From the NCBI RefSeq assembly GCF_014803725.1, contig NZ_JAAVBE010000023.1, forward strand, positions 27,540 to 67,086: a stretch of DNA of 39,547 nt, given 5' to 3'. A model generated the notes under the pieces. That model was given only the letters and a program-made list of their open reading frames with translations. It was not told the origin of the DNA and searched no databases. This document shows positions 25,208 through 36,888 of this stretch, in pieces (the stretch's first letter is position 1; each line of letters begins with the position of its first letter). The DNA is from Desulfovibrio sp. Lineage in GTDB: Bacteria > Desulfobacterota > Desulfovibrionia > Desulfovibrionales > Desulfovibrionaceae. The translations under genes and the position numbers were made by a program.

Positions 25208-25267
25208 ACATCCTCCACATTTGAGGCAGATTTTTACTTGGATGTAGCCTAGAAAACATTGACATCC
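25208..25267. promoter_or_regulatory. Repeated hexamers between the XRE and porin genes
   Basis: The hexamer ACATCC occurs at 25208-25213 and 25262-25267 and its complement GGATGT at 25240-25245. The spacings (32 and 22 bases from start to start) are close to three and two DNA turns, so bound proteins could lie on one face. One copy overlaps the XRE start region, one overlaps the spacer of the porin promoter. An operator for the XRE protein is inferred. Confidence 0.4.
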
Positions 25268-25287
25268 ACTTGGCTAGAGCCTAGTAA
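25259..25287 (+). promoter_or_regulatory. Probable sigma-70 promoter of the porin gene
   Basis: A perfect TTGACA at 25259-25264, a 17-base spacer, then TAGTAA at 25282-25287. It gives a leader of about 100 bases before the ATG at 25394. The palindrome GGCT-AG-AGCC lies inside the spacer. A 7-bp hairpin, TTGCCCC/GGGGCAA, follows at 25315-25332. Confidence 0.55.
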
Positions 25288-25393
25288 TTGCGCACGGGCC
25301 AATGCGCCGGCAGCTTGCCCCGGGTGGGGCAAAAATTTGTACGGCATGGGGAAGGGCCCGGTTTCGATAACCTTTTCTGGAAGGAAGGAAGAA

Positions 25394-26971
25394 ATGAAAA
25401 AGATCGCCACGCTTCTTTTGGCGGCCGGTCTGGTGTTTGGTGCCGCCACTGGCGCCAGCGCCATCGACTTCAAGGCCAAGGGCCAGTGGGTCATGTCGTT
25501 CGACTATGGCCAGAACGGCGCCTTCGTGGGCAAGGACAAGGGCCACACCAAGACCGGCTGGAACGGCAAGCAGGACGACTTCGAGGCCCAGCAGCGCGTG
25601 CGCCTGCAGTTGGACGCGGTCGCTTCCGAGGCTCTCTCCGGCACGGTGTACTTTGAAATCGGCACCACCACTTGGGGCCAGAACTCCTCGGGCGGCGCGC
25701 TCGGCGCGGACGCCTACATCGTCAAGCTGAAGAACGCCTACATCGACTGGATGCCCCCGGAGACCGACCTCAAGGTGCGCATGGGTATCCAGAACATCAC
25801 CACGCCCGCCTATGCCTCCGGCAACTCCGTACTCAATGACGACGTGGCCGGCATCGTGGCCAACTACCAGGTCAACGAGATGGTCGGCATCACCGCCTTC
25901 TGGGCTCGTCCGTACAACGACAACTTCACCGGCTACCCTGAAGGCGCCGGGCATGTGAAGAACTGGCGCGCCAACTACATGGACAACATGGACGCCGTGG
26001 GCCTGATGGTTCCTCTGACCCTTGACGGCGCCAAGGTTACCCCCTGGGGCATGTATGCCGGCATCGGCCCCAACACCTTCCGCTCAATTACCAAAGACGA
26101 TGATATGGTTGACAACAACGCCCTCGGCAACATCCCCGGCGCTGGCTCCGCCTATGTGAGCGCCGGCCTCTTCCCGGCGGGCGGCCCGCGCCATCGCAAC
26201 TTCGACCCCGCCGAGAAGGACAGCCCCTGGGGCGGCCGCAGCCTGAGCTCCTACGGCAATGCCTGGTGGGGCGGCATCTCTAGCGAAATCACCATCTGGG
26301 ATCCCTTCCGCCTCGCCTTTGATTTCGAGTACGGCTCCGTGACCTGGGAAGACGACGGCCGCATGAACCGCCAGGGCTGGTTCGCCACCCTGCTCGCCGA
26401 GTACAAGCTCGACTGGGCCATCCCGGGCATCTACGGCTGGTACTCCTCCGGCGACGACGCCAACCCGGCCAACGGCTCCGAGCGTCTGCCCAGCCTGGAC
26501 GGCAACAACACCAACCTGTATTCGACCTTCGCCTTTGCCGGCGAGCCCTACATCACTTCCCGTGACGGCCGCATCGGCGTTGGCATGGCCGGCACCTGGG
26601 GCATCGGCGCCCGCCTGAAGGACATGAGCTTCATCGAAGACCTGAAGCACACCTTCCGCGTCAACTACATCGGCGGCACCAACAGCACTACCATGGCCAA
26701 GAAGATGTCCCTCGCGGGCTGGTGGGCCAACCAGGGCGAGATCGGCATGGAGAGCATGTACCTGACCACCGGCGACAGCGCGCTGGAATTCGGCCTGACC
26801 AACACCTACAAGATGTACGACAACTTCACGATCCAGCTGGATGCCGACTACATCGCCCTCTGGCTCGACACCAGCACCTCCGCGTGGGGCGCCCGCCACA
26901 AGCGTGGTGATAGCATCCCGCAGACCAAGGACGCCTGGAATATCAACGCGAGCTTCGTGTACTCGTTCTAG
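25394..26971 (+). CDS. Outer-membrane trimeric porin (Desulfovibrio type)
   Basis: A 525-residue outer-membrane protein. A signal peptide (MKKIATLLLAAGLVFGAATGASA) is followed by IDFKAKGQWVMSFDYG, the usual opening strand of Desulfovibrio porins. The rest alternates short amphipathic strands rich in Trp, Tyr and Gly with Asp/Asn-rich loops, and it ends NINASFVYSF with the C-terminal Phe that BAM recognises. The ATG at 25394 follows GGAAGGAAGGAAG; it is preferred over upstream in-frame codons because of the signal peptide. Codon use is tighter than in neighbours, as expected for an abundant protein. It forms general diffusion pores, probably as a trimer. Regulation by the divergent XRE protein is inferred. 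Confidence 0.9.
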   Translation: MKKIATLLLAAGLVFGAATGASAIDFKAKGQWVMSFDYGQNGAFVGKDKGHTKTGWNGKQDDFEAQQRVRLQLDAVASEALSGTVYFEIGTTTWGQNSSGGALGADAYIVKLKNAYIDWMPPETDLKVRMGIQNITTPAYASGNSVLNDDVAGIVANYQVNEMVGITAFWARPYNDNFTGYPEGAGHVKNWRANYMDNMDAVGLMVPLTLDGAKVTPWGMYAGIGPNTFRSITKDDDMVDNNALGNIPGAGSAYVSAGLFPAGGPRHRNFDPAEKDSPWGGRSLSSYGNAWWGGISSEITIWDPFRLAFDFEYGSVTWEDDGRMNRQGWFATLLAEYKLDWAIPGIYGWYSSGDDANPANGSERLPSLDGNNTNLYSTFAFAGEPYITSRDGRIGVGMAGTWGIGARLKDMSFIEDLKHTFRVNYIGGTNSTTMAKKMSLAGWWANQGEIGMESMYLTTGDSALEFGLTNTYKMYDNFTIQLDADYIALWLDTSTSAWGARHKRGDSIPQTKDAWNINASFVYSF

Positions 26972-26987
26972 GGCGGGAAATGCAAAA

Positions 26988-27156
26988 GGGAGCGGTTTGA
27001 CAAGATCTTTGTCAAACCGCTCCCGAGAATGTCAAACGGCTTTGGGGCCCGTGGCCCCAATATGGGGCGCCCGCCTGAAAGCCGAGCTAACCTTCGCGGC
27101 TTTCAGGAGGCACCCCATCTCAGGCGGTGGGCGGAACGGCGGGTGCCGTTCCGCCC
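26988..27156. other. Cluster of four strong hairpins downstream of the porin gene
   Basis: Four inverted repeats stand almost end to end: a 16-bp stem with 5-base loop (26988-27024), an 8-bp stem (27042-27060), a nested 6-bp plus 11-bp stem (27062-27118), and a 12-bp stem with 4-base loop (27129-27156). The first would act as a terminator for the porin, though its U-run is on the other strand (CTTTT). The rest exceed what a terminator needs. The region lies between convergent genes and holds no plausible coding sequence. Confidence 0.7.
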
Positions 27157-27226
27157 CGATGATTTTGTGGCCCCTTCGCGCAGGCCTGTCAAGTGCGGGC
27201 GGCGACGACGCGGGGCGCGGCCGGCG

Positions 27227-27751
27227 TTAGCGTTCTTCCGCGGCGCCGTCCATGCGGAAATCCACCCGGATCTTGAAGAGTTTTGTGGCCGGCAGGTCGA
27301 GAATGGGGAGGCCCGTGCGCTCCATGAGGCTTTTGAGCACGGCTTCACGCGCTTCGGGCGAAGGGCTTATCAGCGTGAACCAAATATTGTAGGCGTGGTC
27401 GCGCAAATAGTTGTGGGTCACGCCCGGCTCGGCATTGACCGCGGCGATGAAGGCGTCCAGCTTTTCCTCGGGGACCTTGGCCGCGCACAGCGTGGAGACG
27501 AAGCCCAGCTTCGCTGACTGGAAATTGGCCCCCAGGCGCCGGGTGATCTTTTTCTCGCGCAGGGCGCGCACGCGGCGGAACACTTCCTCTTCGCAGAGAC
27601 CTAGTCGCTCGCCAAGCACGGCATAAGGGCGCGGCGCCAGCGGAAAGTCCGTCTGGATGATGTCGAGAATGCGGCGGTCAACGGCATCCAGCGTTTCGGC
27701 GCCCTTCGGCTCCTGCGGGGCTGCGGCGCCCTTGCCTGCTTCAGCGTGCAT
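27227..27751 (-). CDS. Siroheme decarboxylase subunit (AhbA/AhbB family)
   Basis: A 174-residue protein with an Lrp/AsnC-like fold reused as an enzyme. DRRILDIIQTDFPLAPRPYAVLGE is the helix-turn-helix-like part; VTHNYLRDHAYNIWFTLI is the conserved active-side strand of siroheme decarboxylases. With its partner it removes carboxyl groups from siroheme to give 12,18-didecarboxysiroheme. The start at 27751 is preferred (GGGAGGCGG upstream); the frame extends further. It overlaps ahbD by 11 bases and ends the heme operon. Only one of the two usual subunits is in the window; which of AhbA or AhbB this is cannot be fixed from memory. A plain Lrp regulator is unlikely given the motif and neighbours. 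Confidence 0.85.
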   Translation of the reverse strand: MHAEAGKGAAAPQEPKGAETLDAVDRRILDIIQTDFPLAPRPYAVLGERLGLCEEEVFRRVRALREKKITRRLGANFQSAKLGFVSTLCAAKVPEEKLDAFIAAVNAEPGVTHNYLRDHAYNIWFTLISPSPEAREAVLKSLMERTGLPILDLPATKLFKIRVDFRMDGAAEER

Positions 27752-28907
27752 CCGCCTCCCCCTGCGCCCCCCGCAACTTCTTGGGCACATAGCTGCACAG
27801 GGGCTCCTCGCCCAGGTGATTGCCGCTCATGCTTTGGGCGCGCGCCCGGCAGCCGCCGCAGACGCGGTGATATTCGCACACGCCGCACTTGCCTTCATAG
27901 GCGTCCTGATTTCGGAACTCCCGGAAATACCTGCTCTCGCGCCAGATTTGCGGGAATGGCGTCTCGCGCACATTGCCGCAGTCAAGCTCCAGATAGCCGC
28001 AGGGCTGCACCTGCCCCACATGGCTGATGAAGCAGAAGCCCGTGCCGCCTAGGCAGCCGCGCGTCATGGCGTCCATGCCGAAGGTCTCCGGCGTGACGGC
28101 CTTGCCCTCCTCGTGCGCGCGCTGGCGCATGATGCGGTAATAATGCGGCGCGCAGGTGGCCTTGAGGTGCATGGACGTGCCCTTGCGGAACTCATAGAGC
28201 CAGTGGAGCACGTCTTCATATTCCTCGGCCGTGATGACCTCGTCTGCGAGCCCGGCGGCGCGCCCCATGGGCACCAGCAGAAAGATATGCCACGCGGCTG
28301 CGCCTAGGCGCTCGCAGAGCTCGAAGATGCGCTTGAAGCTGTGGAGGTTGCCGCGCGTGACCGTGGTGTTGATCTGAAAGGGCAGCCCCGCGGCCTTGAG
28401 GTATTCGATGCCGCGCAGGGAGGCCTCGAAGGCCCCGGGCACGCCCCGAAAGGCGTCGTGGCTTGCCGCGTCCGCGCCGTCGATGGAGATGGAGCAGCGG
28501 CTCACCCCGGCCTCGCGCAGCTGTACTGCATTTTCCGGCGTGATGAGCGTGCCGTTGGGCGCAAAGGCGCAGGTGAGGCCCAGGCCGCGCGCATGCGCGA
28601 CAAGCTCGTACACGTCCGGCCGCATCATGGGGTCGCCGCCGGTGAAGATGACGATGGGGTCGCCCACCTCGGGGAAGGTGTCGATGAGCGTCTTGGCCTC
28701 GGCGGTCGTGAGCTCGCCCTCGTAGGGCTCGGGATGGGCCTCGGCGCGGCAGTGCCGGCACGCAAGATTGCAGGAACGCGTGACCTCCCAGGCGATGAGC
28801 CGGCAGGCCGGGCTGCCGTCTTCCAGAACGCGCGGCGGCTGGCCGGTCGCCCCCTGAACTGCCCCCGGATGCCCCGGGGCAGGATGCCCCTGCGGATGTC
28901 CGGCCAT
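27741..28907 (-). CDS. ahbD: Heme b synthase AhbD (radical SAM)
   Basis: A 388-residue radical SAM enzyme that turns two propionates of Fe-coproporphyrin III into vinyl groups, giving heme b. The cluster triad CNLACRHC is at Cys46, Cys50 and Cys53; GGDPMMRPD follows. The C-terminal SPASM-like region holds many cysteines (CLGGTGFC, QPCGYLELDC, CGVCEYHRVCGGC) for auxiliary clusters. The N-terminal stretch is rich in Gly, His and Pro (GHPQGHPAPGHPG), which is odd and not part of the core. The start codon overlaps the hemB stop by one base; its end overlaps the AhbA/B-type gene. Confidence 0.92.
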   Translation of the reverse strand: MAGHPQGHPAPGHPGAVQGATGQPPRVLEDGSPACRLIAWEVTRSCNLACRHCRAEAHPEPYEGELTTAEAKTLIDTFPEVGDPIVIFTGGDPMMRPDVYELVAHARGLGLTCAFAPNGTLITPENAVQLREAGVSRCSISIDGADAASHDAFRGVPGAFEASLRGIEYLKAAGLPFQINTTVTRGNLHSFKRIFELCERLGAAAWHIFLLVPMGRAAGLADEVITAEEYEDVLHWLYEFRKGTSMHLKATCAPHYYRIMRQRAHEEGKAVTPETFGMDAMTRGCLGGTGFCFISHVGQVQPCGYLELDCGNVRETPFPQIWRESRYFREFRNQDAYEGKCGVCEYHRVCGGCRARAQSMSGNHLGEEPLCSYVPKKLRGAQGEADAR

Positions 28908-29893
28908 CAGCGCGCCAGCCCCTCGCGAAGCAGGGTCTCGGTGAAATAGGTGATGAGCATGTCCGCGCCGGCGCGCTTGAGGCCGAGCAGGCTTTCCAGC
29001 ATGACGGCGCGCTCGTCGATCCAGCCGTTGAGCCCGGCCGCGCGGATCATGGAATATTCGCCGCTCACCTGGTACGCGGCCAGCGGCACGTCCACGGCGT
29101 CGCGCACCGCGCGGAGGATGTCCGCATAGGGGCCGGCGGGCTTGACGATGAGCATGTCCGCGCCTTCGGCGAGGTCGGCGCGGGCCTCGATCAGGGCCTC
29201 GCGGGCATTGCCCGGGTCCATCTGGTAGGCCTTGCGGTCGCCGCAGGCCGGGGCGGATTCCGCGGCTTCGCGGAAGGGCCCGTAGCATGCCGAGGCGTAC
29301 TTCACCGCATACGACATGATGGGGGTCGAGGTGAATCCGGCTTCGTCCAGGGCGGTGCGGATGGCGGCGATGCGGCCGTCCATCATGTCCGACGGCGCCA
29401 CGATATCCGCGCCCGCGCGGGCGTGGCTCACGGCGGTTGCCGCGAGCAGCGGCAGGGTGGCGTCGTTCTCCACCACGCCGTCGGGCGTAAGGATGCCGCA
29501 ATGCCCGTGGCTCATGTATTCGCAGAGGCAGACATCGGTGATGATGACGAGCTCGGGGAAGCGCTTGCGCAACAGCCGCACGGCCTGCTGCACGATGCCG
29601 TCCTCGGCCCAGGCGCCGCTCGCCCGCTCGTCCTTGATCTTCGGGATGCCGAAGAGCAAGACGGCCATGAGCCCGTCGGCCACGGCGCCGCCCACCTGTT
29701 TTTCCAGCTCGGCAAGCGAAAGCTGGAACTGCCCGGGCATGGCGGAAATCTCCTTGCGAAAGGCGGTGTCGTCCGTCTCCACCACGAAATAGGGCATGAT
29801 GAGGTCTTCACGCAGAAGGGGCGGCGTCTCGCGCACGAGGGCGCGCAGTTGCGGGCCCTGGCGCAGACGCCGGCCGCGATGGAAAGTGCTCAT
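28907..29893 (-). CDS. hemB: Porphobilinogen synthase (delta-aminolevulinic acid dehydratase)
   Basis: A 328-residue enzyme joining two aminolevulinate molecules into porphobilinogen. It belongs to the zinc-type group: [11 protein letters not shown] supplies Cys122, Cys124 and Cys132. The Schiff-base lysines are Lys198 ([16 protein letters not shown]) and Lys251 (LIVKPA). The frame extends upstream, but [12 protein letters not shown] at 29893 is the family start, 23 bases after the ahbC stop. It supplies the early tetrapyrrole step inside the siroheme-dependent heme operon, between ahbC and ahbD. Confidence 0.96.
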   Translation of the reverse strand: MSTFHRGRRLRQGPQLRALVRETPPLLREDLIMPYFVVETDDTAFRKEISAMPGQFQLSLAELEKQVGGAVADGLMAVLLFGIPKIKDERASGAWAEDGIVQQAVRLLRKRFPELVIITDVCLCEYMSHGHCGILTPDGVVENDATLPLLAATAVSHARAGADIVAPSDMMDGRIAAIRTALDEAGFTSTPIMSYAVKYASACYGPFREAAESAPACGDRKAYQMDPGNAREALIEARADLAEGADMLIVKPAGPYADILRAVRDAVDVPLAAYQVSGEYSMIRAAGLNGWIDERAVMLESLLGLKRAGADMLITYFTETLLREGLAR

Positions 29894-29916
29894 GGCTGCC
29901 TCGGAAGTTTGCCGGA

Positions 29917-31097
29917 TCAGAGGCCGATTTCCTCGTCCGTCAGGTAGCAGGCCGGGTCTTCGGCCCAGATGTCGCCGTGGTACGCCTCGGCGCGCGCGCG
30001 GAAATTGCCGCCGCAGATATTGAGGTGCCGGCACTTGGCGCAGCGGCCGCCCACATGGGCCTTCTTGTCCTTGAGCCGGTGCAAAAGCTCGATTTTTGGG
30101 TCGTCCCAAATCTCGGAGAAGGGCCGCTCAAGCACATTGCCGAACACATGGCCGCGCCAGAACTGGTCCGCGTGGACCTTGCCGTCCCAGGAGATGCAGC
30201 CGATGCCCCGGCCCGAGCTGTTGCCCTCGTTGTATTGCAAGAGCTCGAAGACCTCGGCCGCGCGCTTCGGGTCCTCCTTCTGGAGGCGCATCCACACGTA
30301 AGGGCCGTCGGCGTGGTTATCCACGGTGAGGATCTCGCGCGGCTTGCCCGCCTCGAAGAGAGCGCGCGTCTCGTCCATGATGAGGTCGAGCACGGCGCGC
30401 GTCTCGGCGTGGTCGAGGTCTTCCTTGATGAGCTCCGAGCCGCGGCCGGAATAGACGAGGTGATAAAAACAGGCCCTGGGCACCTCGAGGTCGCGCAAGA
30501 GCCGGAAAATGCCCGGGATCTCGCTCGCGTTGCGCTTGTTGATGGTGAAGCGCAGCCCCACCTTGAGCCCTTCGGCCTGGCAGTTGGCGATGCCTTCGAG
30601 CGCCTTGCGGAAGGCGCCCGGCACGCCGCGGAAGCGGTCATGGACCTCCTCCATGCCGTCCAGGGAGATGCCCACGTAGGAGAGGCCCACCTGCTTCAGC
30701 TCGCGCGCCTTTTGCGGCGTGATGAGCGTGCCGTTGGTGGAGATGACCGCGCGCATGCCGCGCTTCGTCGCGTGACTCGCCAGTTCCACGAGGTCCTGGC
30801 GCACCAGCGGCTCGCCGCCGGAAAAGAGCATGACCGGCGCGCCGTAGGCCGCGAGGTCGTCGATCATGGCCTTGGCCTGCTCCGTACTGATATCGTCCTT
30901 CCCCTGCTGCGGGTCCACGGCCTGGGCATAGCAGTGGACGCACTTGAGGTTGCAGCGCCTGGTCATGTTCCAGACGACCACCGGCTTCTTGTCCTTGGAG
31001 AACTGGAGCAGGTGCGAGGGCAGCTTCCCCGACTGGCGCCCGTAGCGCAGGGCGTCCGACGGTTCCACCTGGCCGCAGTAGAGCTTGGAGATGCCGA

Positions 31098-31101
<4 letters not shown>
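29917..31101 (-). CDS. ahbC: 12,18-didecarboxysiroheme deacetylase AhbC (radical SAM)
   Basis: A 394-residue radical SAM enzyme that removes two acetate side chains from 12,18-didecarboxysiroheme, giving Fe-coproporphyrin III. It begins [20 protein letters not shown], the typical AhbC N terminus. The triad CNLKCVHC lies at Cys50, Cys54 and Cys57, and FSGGEPL follows. The C-terminal SPASM-like part contains [12 protein letters not shown] and further cysteines for a second cluster. Its start overlaps the alaS stop by four bases. It precedes hemB by 23 bases. Confidence 0.95.
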
Positions 31102-33779
<2,678 letters not shown>

Positions 33780-33828
33780 GTGGGCTCCATCCGTGCCGCG
33801 CCCGGCGGGGGCGGGGTGAGAGGCAAAA

Positions 33829-34908
33829 CTAGTCTTCAAATTCGGGTTCGGCGCCCTCGTCCATCTCCTCGGCGGTGGGCTTGAACTCCTTGGGGTTCAG
33901 GCCCAGAAATTCCACCACCTTGGCCTCCACGGCGCTGCGCAGGTCAGCGTCCTCGTCCAGCAGGGCGCGCACCTTTTCCCGGCCCTGGCCGAGCTTTTCC
34001 GCGCCGAAGGCGAACCACGAACCGCTCTGCTCGATGATCTTGGCCTCGATGCCGAGGTCGAGCAGTTCGCCCGAACGGGAGATGCCCTGGCCGTAGAGGA
34101 TGTCGAAAAACGCCACGCGGAAGGGCGGCGCCACCTTGTTCTTCACCACCTTGACCTTGGTGCGCGAGCCGAAGGCCTCGTCCTTGTCCTTGAGGGTGGT
34201 CGTCTTGCGGATGTCGATGCGCACCGAAGAGTAAAACTTGAGGGCATTGCCGCCGGTGGTGGTCTCGGGGCTGCCGTAGCCCATGGTGCCGATCTTCATG
34301 CGGATCTGGTTGATGAAGATGACCGACGTGCGCGACTTGTGGATGGTGCCCGTGAGGCGCCGCATGGCGTGGGACATGAGGCGCGCGTGGCCGCCCACCT
34401 GGGTCTCGCCCATGCTGCCCTCGAGCTCGGCCTGCGGGATGAGCGCGGCCACCGAGTCGATGACCACGAGGTCAACAGCGCCCGAGCGCACGAGCATGTC
34501 GGCGATGTCCAGCGCCTGCTCGCCGTAGTCCGGCTGGGAGATGAGCAGTTCGTCCGTGTTGACGCCGAGGCGGCGGGCATAGGCCACGTCCAGCGCGTGC
34601 TCGGCGTCGATGAAGGCGCAGGTGCCGCCCATCTTCTGGCATTCGGCGATGATATGCAGGGTGAGCGTGGTCTTGCCCGAGGATTCGGGCCCGAAGATCT
34701 CTGTCACGCGCCCGCGCGGGATGCCGCCCACGCCGAGGGCGAGGTCGAGCCCGATGGAGCCTGTGGGGATGACCGGCACCTCCACCTGCACATCGTCGGA
34801 AAGTTTCATCACCGCGCCCTTGCCGTACTTGCGCTCGATGGTGGTGAGCGCGGTGGAGAGGGCTTCGGCGCGGGCGGCCTCGGGACTTTGGGCCGGCTTC
34901 TTGGCCAT
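33829..34908 (-). CDS. recA: Recombinase A
   Basis: A 359-residue recombinase for homologous recombination and SOS induction. Walker A GPESSGKT is at residues 73-80; [48 protein letters not shown] and [17 protein letters not shown] are the other RecA signatures. The C terminus is acidic ([13 protein letters not shown]) as usual. A good promoter lies upstream (34971-34999 on the minus strand). No obvious LexA box was recognised, though deltaproteobacterial boxes differ from E. coli. alaS follows after 49 bases. Confidence 0.98.
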   Translation of the reverse strand: MAKKPAQSPEAARAEALSTALTTIERKYGKGAVMKLSDDVQVEVPVIPTGSIGLDLALGVGGIPRGRVTEIFGPESSGKTTLTLHIIAECQKMGGTCAFIDAEHALDVAYARRLGVNTDELLISQPDYGEQALDIADMLVRSGAVDLVVIDSVAALIPQAELEGSMGETQVGGHARLMSHAMRRLTGTIHKSRTSVIFINQIRMKIGTMGYGSPETTTGGNALKFYSSVRIDIRKTTTLKDKDEAFGSRTKVKVVKNKVAPPFRVAFFDILYGQGISRSGELLDLGIEAKIIEQSGSWFAFGAEKLGQGREKVRALLDEDADLRSAVEAKVVEFLGLNPKEFKPTAEEMDEGAEPEFED

Positions 34909-34970
34909 GATCGACTCCGGATGTGGTGAATGAAGTCCCCGGCGCGCACGGCGCCCCCGGGAAGCGGTGT

Positions 34971-34999
34971 ATTGTAGCAGAGCGGCCCCCGCATGGCAA
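34971..34999 (-). promoter_or_regulatory. Promoter of recA
   Basis: On the minus strand, TTGCCA (34994-34999) is followed after 17 bases by TACAAT (34971-34976). Each box matches five of six consensus bases. The transcript would have a leader of about 55 bases. This is the best promoter in the window. Confidence 0.75.
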
Positions 35000-35164
35000 A
35001 TGCGGGCGCGGGCCAGGCCCGCATGGCGCAGCCTGGGCTACAGAATATGCGGCCGAAGGCCTCCCGCGTCAATCCCCGGGGCGCGGCCCTGCGCGAAGGT
35101 GTGGGCCGGCCCTTATCCTTCGGCCATTCCTGCCGATGGAAAGATGGGAGGCGCGCGGCGCGCC

Positions 35165-35193
35165 TTGCGGGGCGGCGTGGCCTGTGGCATACT
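35165..35193 (+). promoter_or_regulatory. Candidate promoter of nth-cheV
   Basis: TTGCGG (35165-35170), a 17-base spacer, then CATACT (35188-35193). The predicted start of transcription would be at or within a few bases of the nth ATG at 35200, so the mRNA would be leaderless or nearly so. The boxes are only moderate matches. Confidence 0.3.
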
Positions 35194-35199
35194 TGTGGA

Positions 35200-35877
35200 A
35201 TGACACTCCAGAAACGCCGCGAACAGGCACAGCGCGTCCTCGAGACCCTTGCCGCCCGTTATCCCGAGCCGGCCTCCCACCTTGTCTATCACAATCCGTG
35301 GGAGCTTTTGGTGGCCACGGTGCTCGCCGCGCAATGCACGGACGCGCGGGTCAACACCGTCACGCCGGAGCTTTTCCGGCGCTGGCCGGGCCCGGCGGAA
35401 CTGGCGGAGGCGAACCTTGCGGAGCTGGAAGAGGTCATCCACCCCACGGGCTTTTACCACAACAAGGCGAAGAACCTCATCGGCGCGGCCACGCGCGTGC
35501 GCGACGACTTCGGGGGCCAGGTGCCGCAGACGCTGAAAGAGCTCGTCACGCTGCCCGGGGTGGCGCGCAAGACGGCCAATGTCGTCCTGTTCGGGGGCTT
35601 CGGCATCAACGAGGGCCTTGCCGTGGACACGCACGTGAAGCGCATCAGCCACCGGCTCGGCCTGACATCGGCCACGGACCCGGTGGCCGTGGAGCGCGAC
35701 CTCATGGCCGTTTTCCCCCGTGAGGAGTGGGGCGACGTGAACCACCGCATGGTCTGGTACGGCCGCGAGGTGTGCCGGGCGCGCAAGCCGGGCTGCGACG
35801 TGTGCCCCATGGTTTCCTTTTGCCCCAGGCTCGAGCCGCCGCGCGACGCGGCGCCCGCCCAACGAGGCAGATCATGA
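35200..35877 (+). CDS. nth: Endonuclease III (DNA glycosylase/AP lyase)
   Basis: A 225-residue base-excision repair enzyme that removes oxidised pyrimidines. The helix-hairpin-helix LPGVARKTANVVL carries catalytic Lys124; VDTHVKR gives Asp143. The iron-sulfur cluster ligands are Cys192, Cys199, Cys202 and Cys208 (Cx6Cx2Cx5C). The frame extends upstream to 34993, but ATG at 35200 fits the family. No convincing ribosome site precedes it, and a promoter at 35165-35193 would make it leaderless. cheV overlaps its last four bases. Confidence 0.95.
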   Translation: MTLQKRREQAQRVLETLAARYPEPASHLVYHNPWELLVATVLAAQCTDARVNTVTPELFRRWPGPAELAEANLAELEEVIHPTGFYHNKAKNLIGAATRVRDDFGGQVPQTLKELVTLPGVARKTANVVLFGGFGINEGLAVDTHVKRISHRLGLTSATDPVAVERDLMAVFPREEWGDVNHRMVWYGREVCRARKPGCDVCPMVSFCPRLEPPRDAAPAQRGRS

Positions 35878-36830
35878 GCATGAATCCCCTGCTCAGCACC
35901 AATGAGCTGGAAGTGGTGGAATTTCTCCTGGACGAGCGCCAGAAGGACGGCACGACCTATACCGGGCACTATGCCATCAACGTGGCCAAGGTGCTCGAGA
36001 TCATCCGCCTGCCGCAGGTCACGGCCATGCCCGGCACCCACGACCCCTCGGTGATGGGCTCGTTCAACCTGCGCGGCAAGGTGCTGCCGCTCATCAACCT
36101 CGCCACCTGGCTTGGCAAGGAGATGGCCGTCACCAAGAACGACAAGGTGCTGGTGACGGAATTTTCCGGCGTCAAGGCGGCCTTCCTCGTCTCGTCGGTC
36201 ATGAGCATCCACCGCCTCGACTGGGAGCGCATCGAGCCGCCCAACAAGTATGTCCAGACCTTTTCGCGCGACAGCATCACCGGCATCTTGCGCATCGGCG
36301 AGCGCGTGCTCTTCATCCTCGACATGGAGAAAATCCTCGCGAGCCTCGACCACTCGCTCGACATGTCGCGCATGGAGCCGGAACCGGCCAAGGTGGAGAT
36401 GCCCGAGCAGGTGCGCCTGCTCCTCGCGGACGACTCGAGCTCGTTGCGCAAGATCGTCAAGTCCTTCCTCGAGAAGTCGGGCTACCAGGTGACCACGGCG
36501 AGCAACGGCCGCGAGGCCTGGGAATACCTCAACAACCTCGCGCAGGCGCAGTCCGGGCAGGGGGCGGGCAAGGAGGATCTTTCCGAGATCGTGGACCTCG
36601 TCATCTCGGACATCGAAATGCCCGAGATGGACGGCCACGCCCTGACCACCAAGATCCGCGAGAACCCGGCCCTGCACAAGCTGCCCGTGGTGCTGTTCTC
36701 GTCGCTCATCACCGACGCGCTCCGCGCCAAGGGCATCAAGGTGGGCGCGGACAGGCAGGTCTCCAAGCCGGACCTCGCGGGCCTCGACAAGATCGTCAAG
36801 GAAATCATGGAAGAACGGCTGCACAAATAG
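35874..36830 (+). CDS. cheV: Chemotaxis coupling protein CheV (CheW plus receiver)
   Basis: A 318-residue cytoplasmic chemotaxis protein. Residues about 10-165 are a CheW-like domain that links receptors to CheA (INVAKVLEIIRLP, SFNLRGKVLPLINLATWL). Residues about 180-317 are a response-regulator receiver: acidic pair Asp186/Asp187 and phosphoacceptor Asp246 in DLVISDIEMPEMDG, with the Lys of VSKPD. Phosphorylation probably tunes receptor coupling during adaptation. Its ATG overlaps the nth stop (ATGA), an odd pairing of repair and chemotaxis. fliR follows 58 bases later. Confidence 0.93.
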   Translation: MSMNPLLSTNELEVVEFLLDERQKDGTTYTGHYAINVAKVLEIIRLPQVTAMPGTHDPSVMGSFNLRGKVLPLINLATWLGKEMAVTKNDKVLVTEFSGVKAAFLVSSVMSIHRLDWERIEPPNKYVQTFSRDSITGILRIGERVLFILDMEKILASLDHSLDMSRMEPEPAKVEMPEQVRLLLADDSSSLRKIVKSFLEKSGYQVTTASNGREAWEYLNNLAQAQSGQGAGKEDLSEIVDLVISDIEMPEMDGHALTTKIRENPALHKLPVVLFSSLITDALRAKGIKVGADRQVSKPDLAGLDKIVKEIMEERLHK

Positions 36831-36888
36831 GCGCGGGGCGCCCGCTCACGCCGGCGCCGCTGGCCGCGGAATTGCATAGCCTTTTCGC

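Noticed and set aside
27227-27751. An Lrp/AsnC-type transcription regulator
   Set aside because: The fold is Lrp-like, but the VTHNYLRDHAYNIWFTLI strand and the position beside ahbD, hemB and ahbC identify a siroheme decarboxylase subunit.
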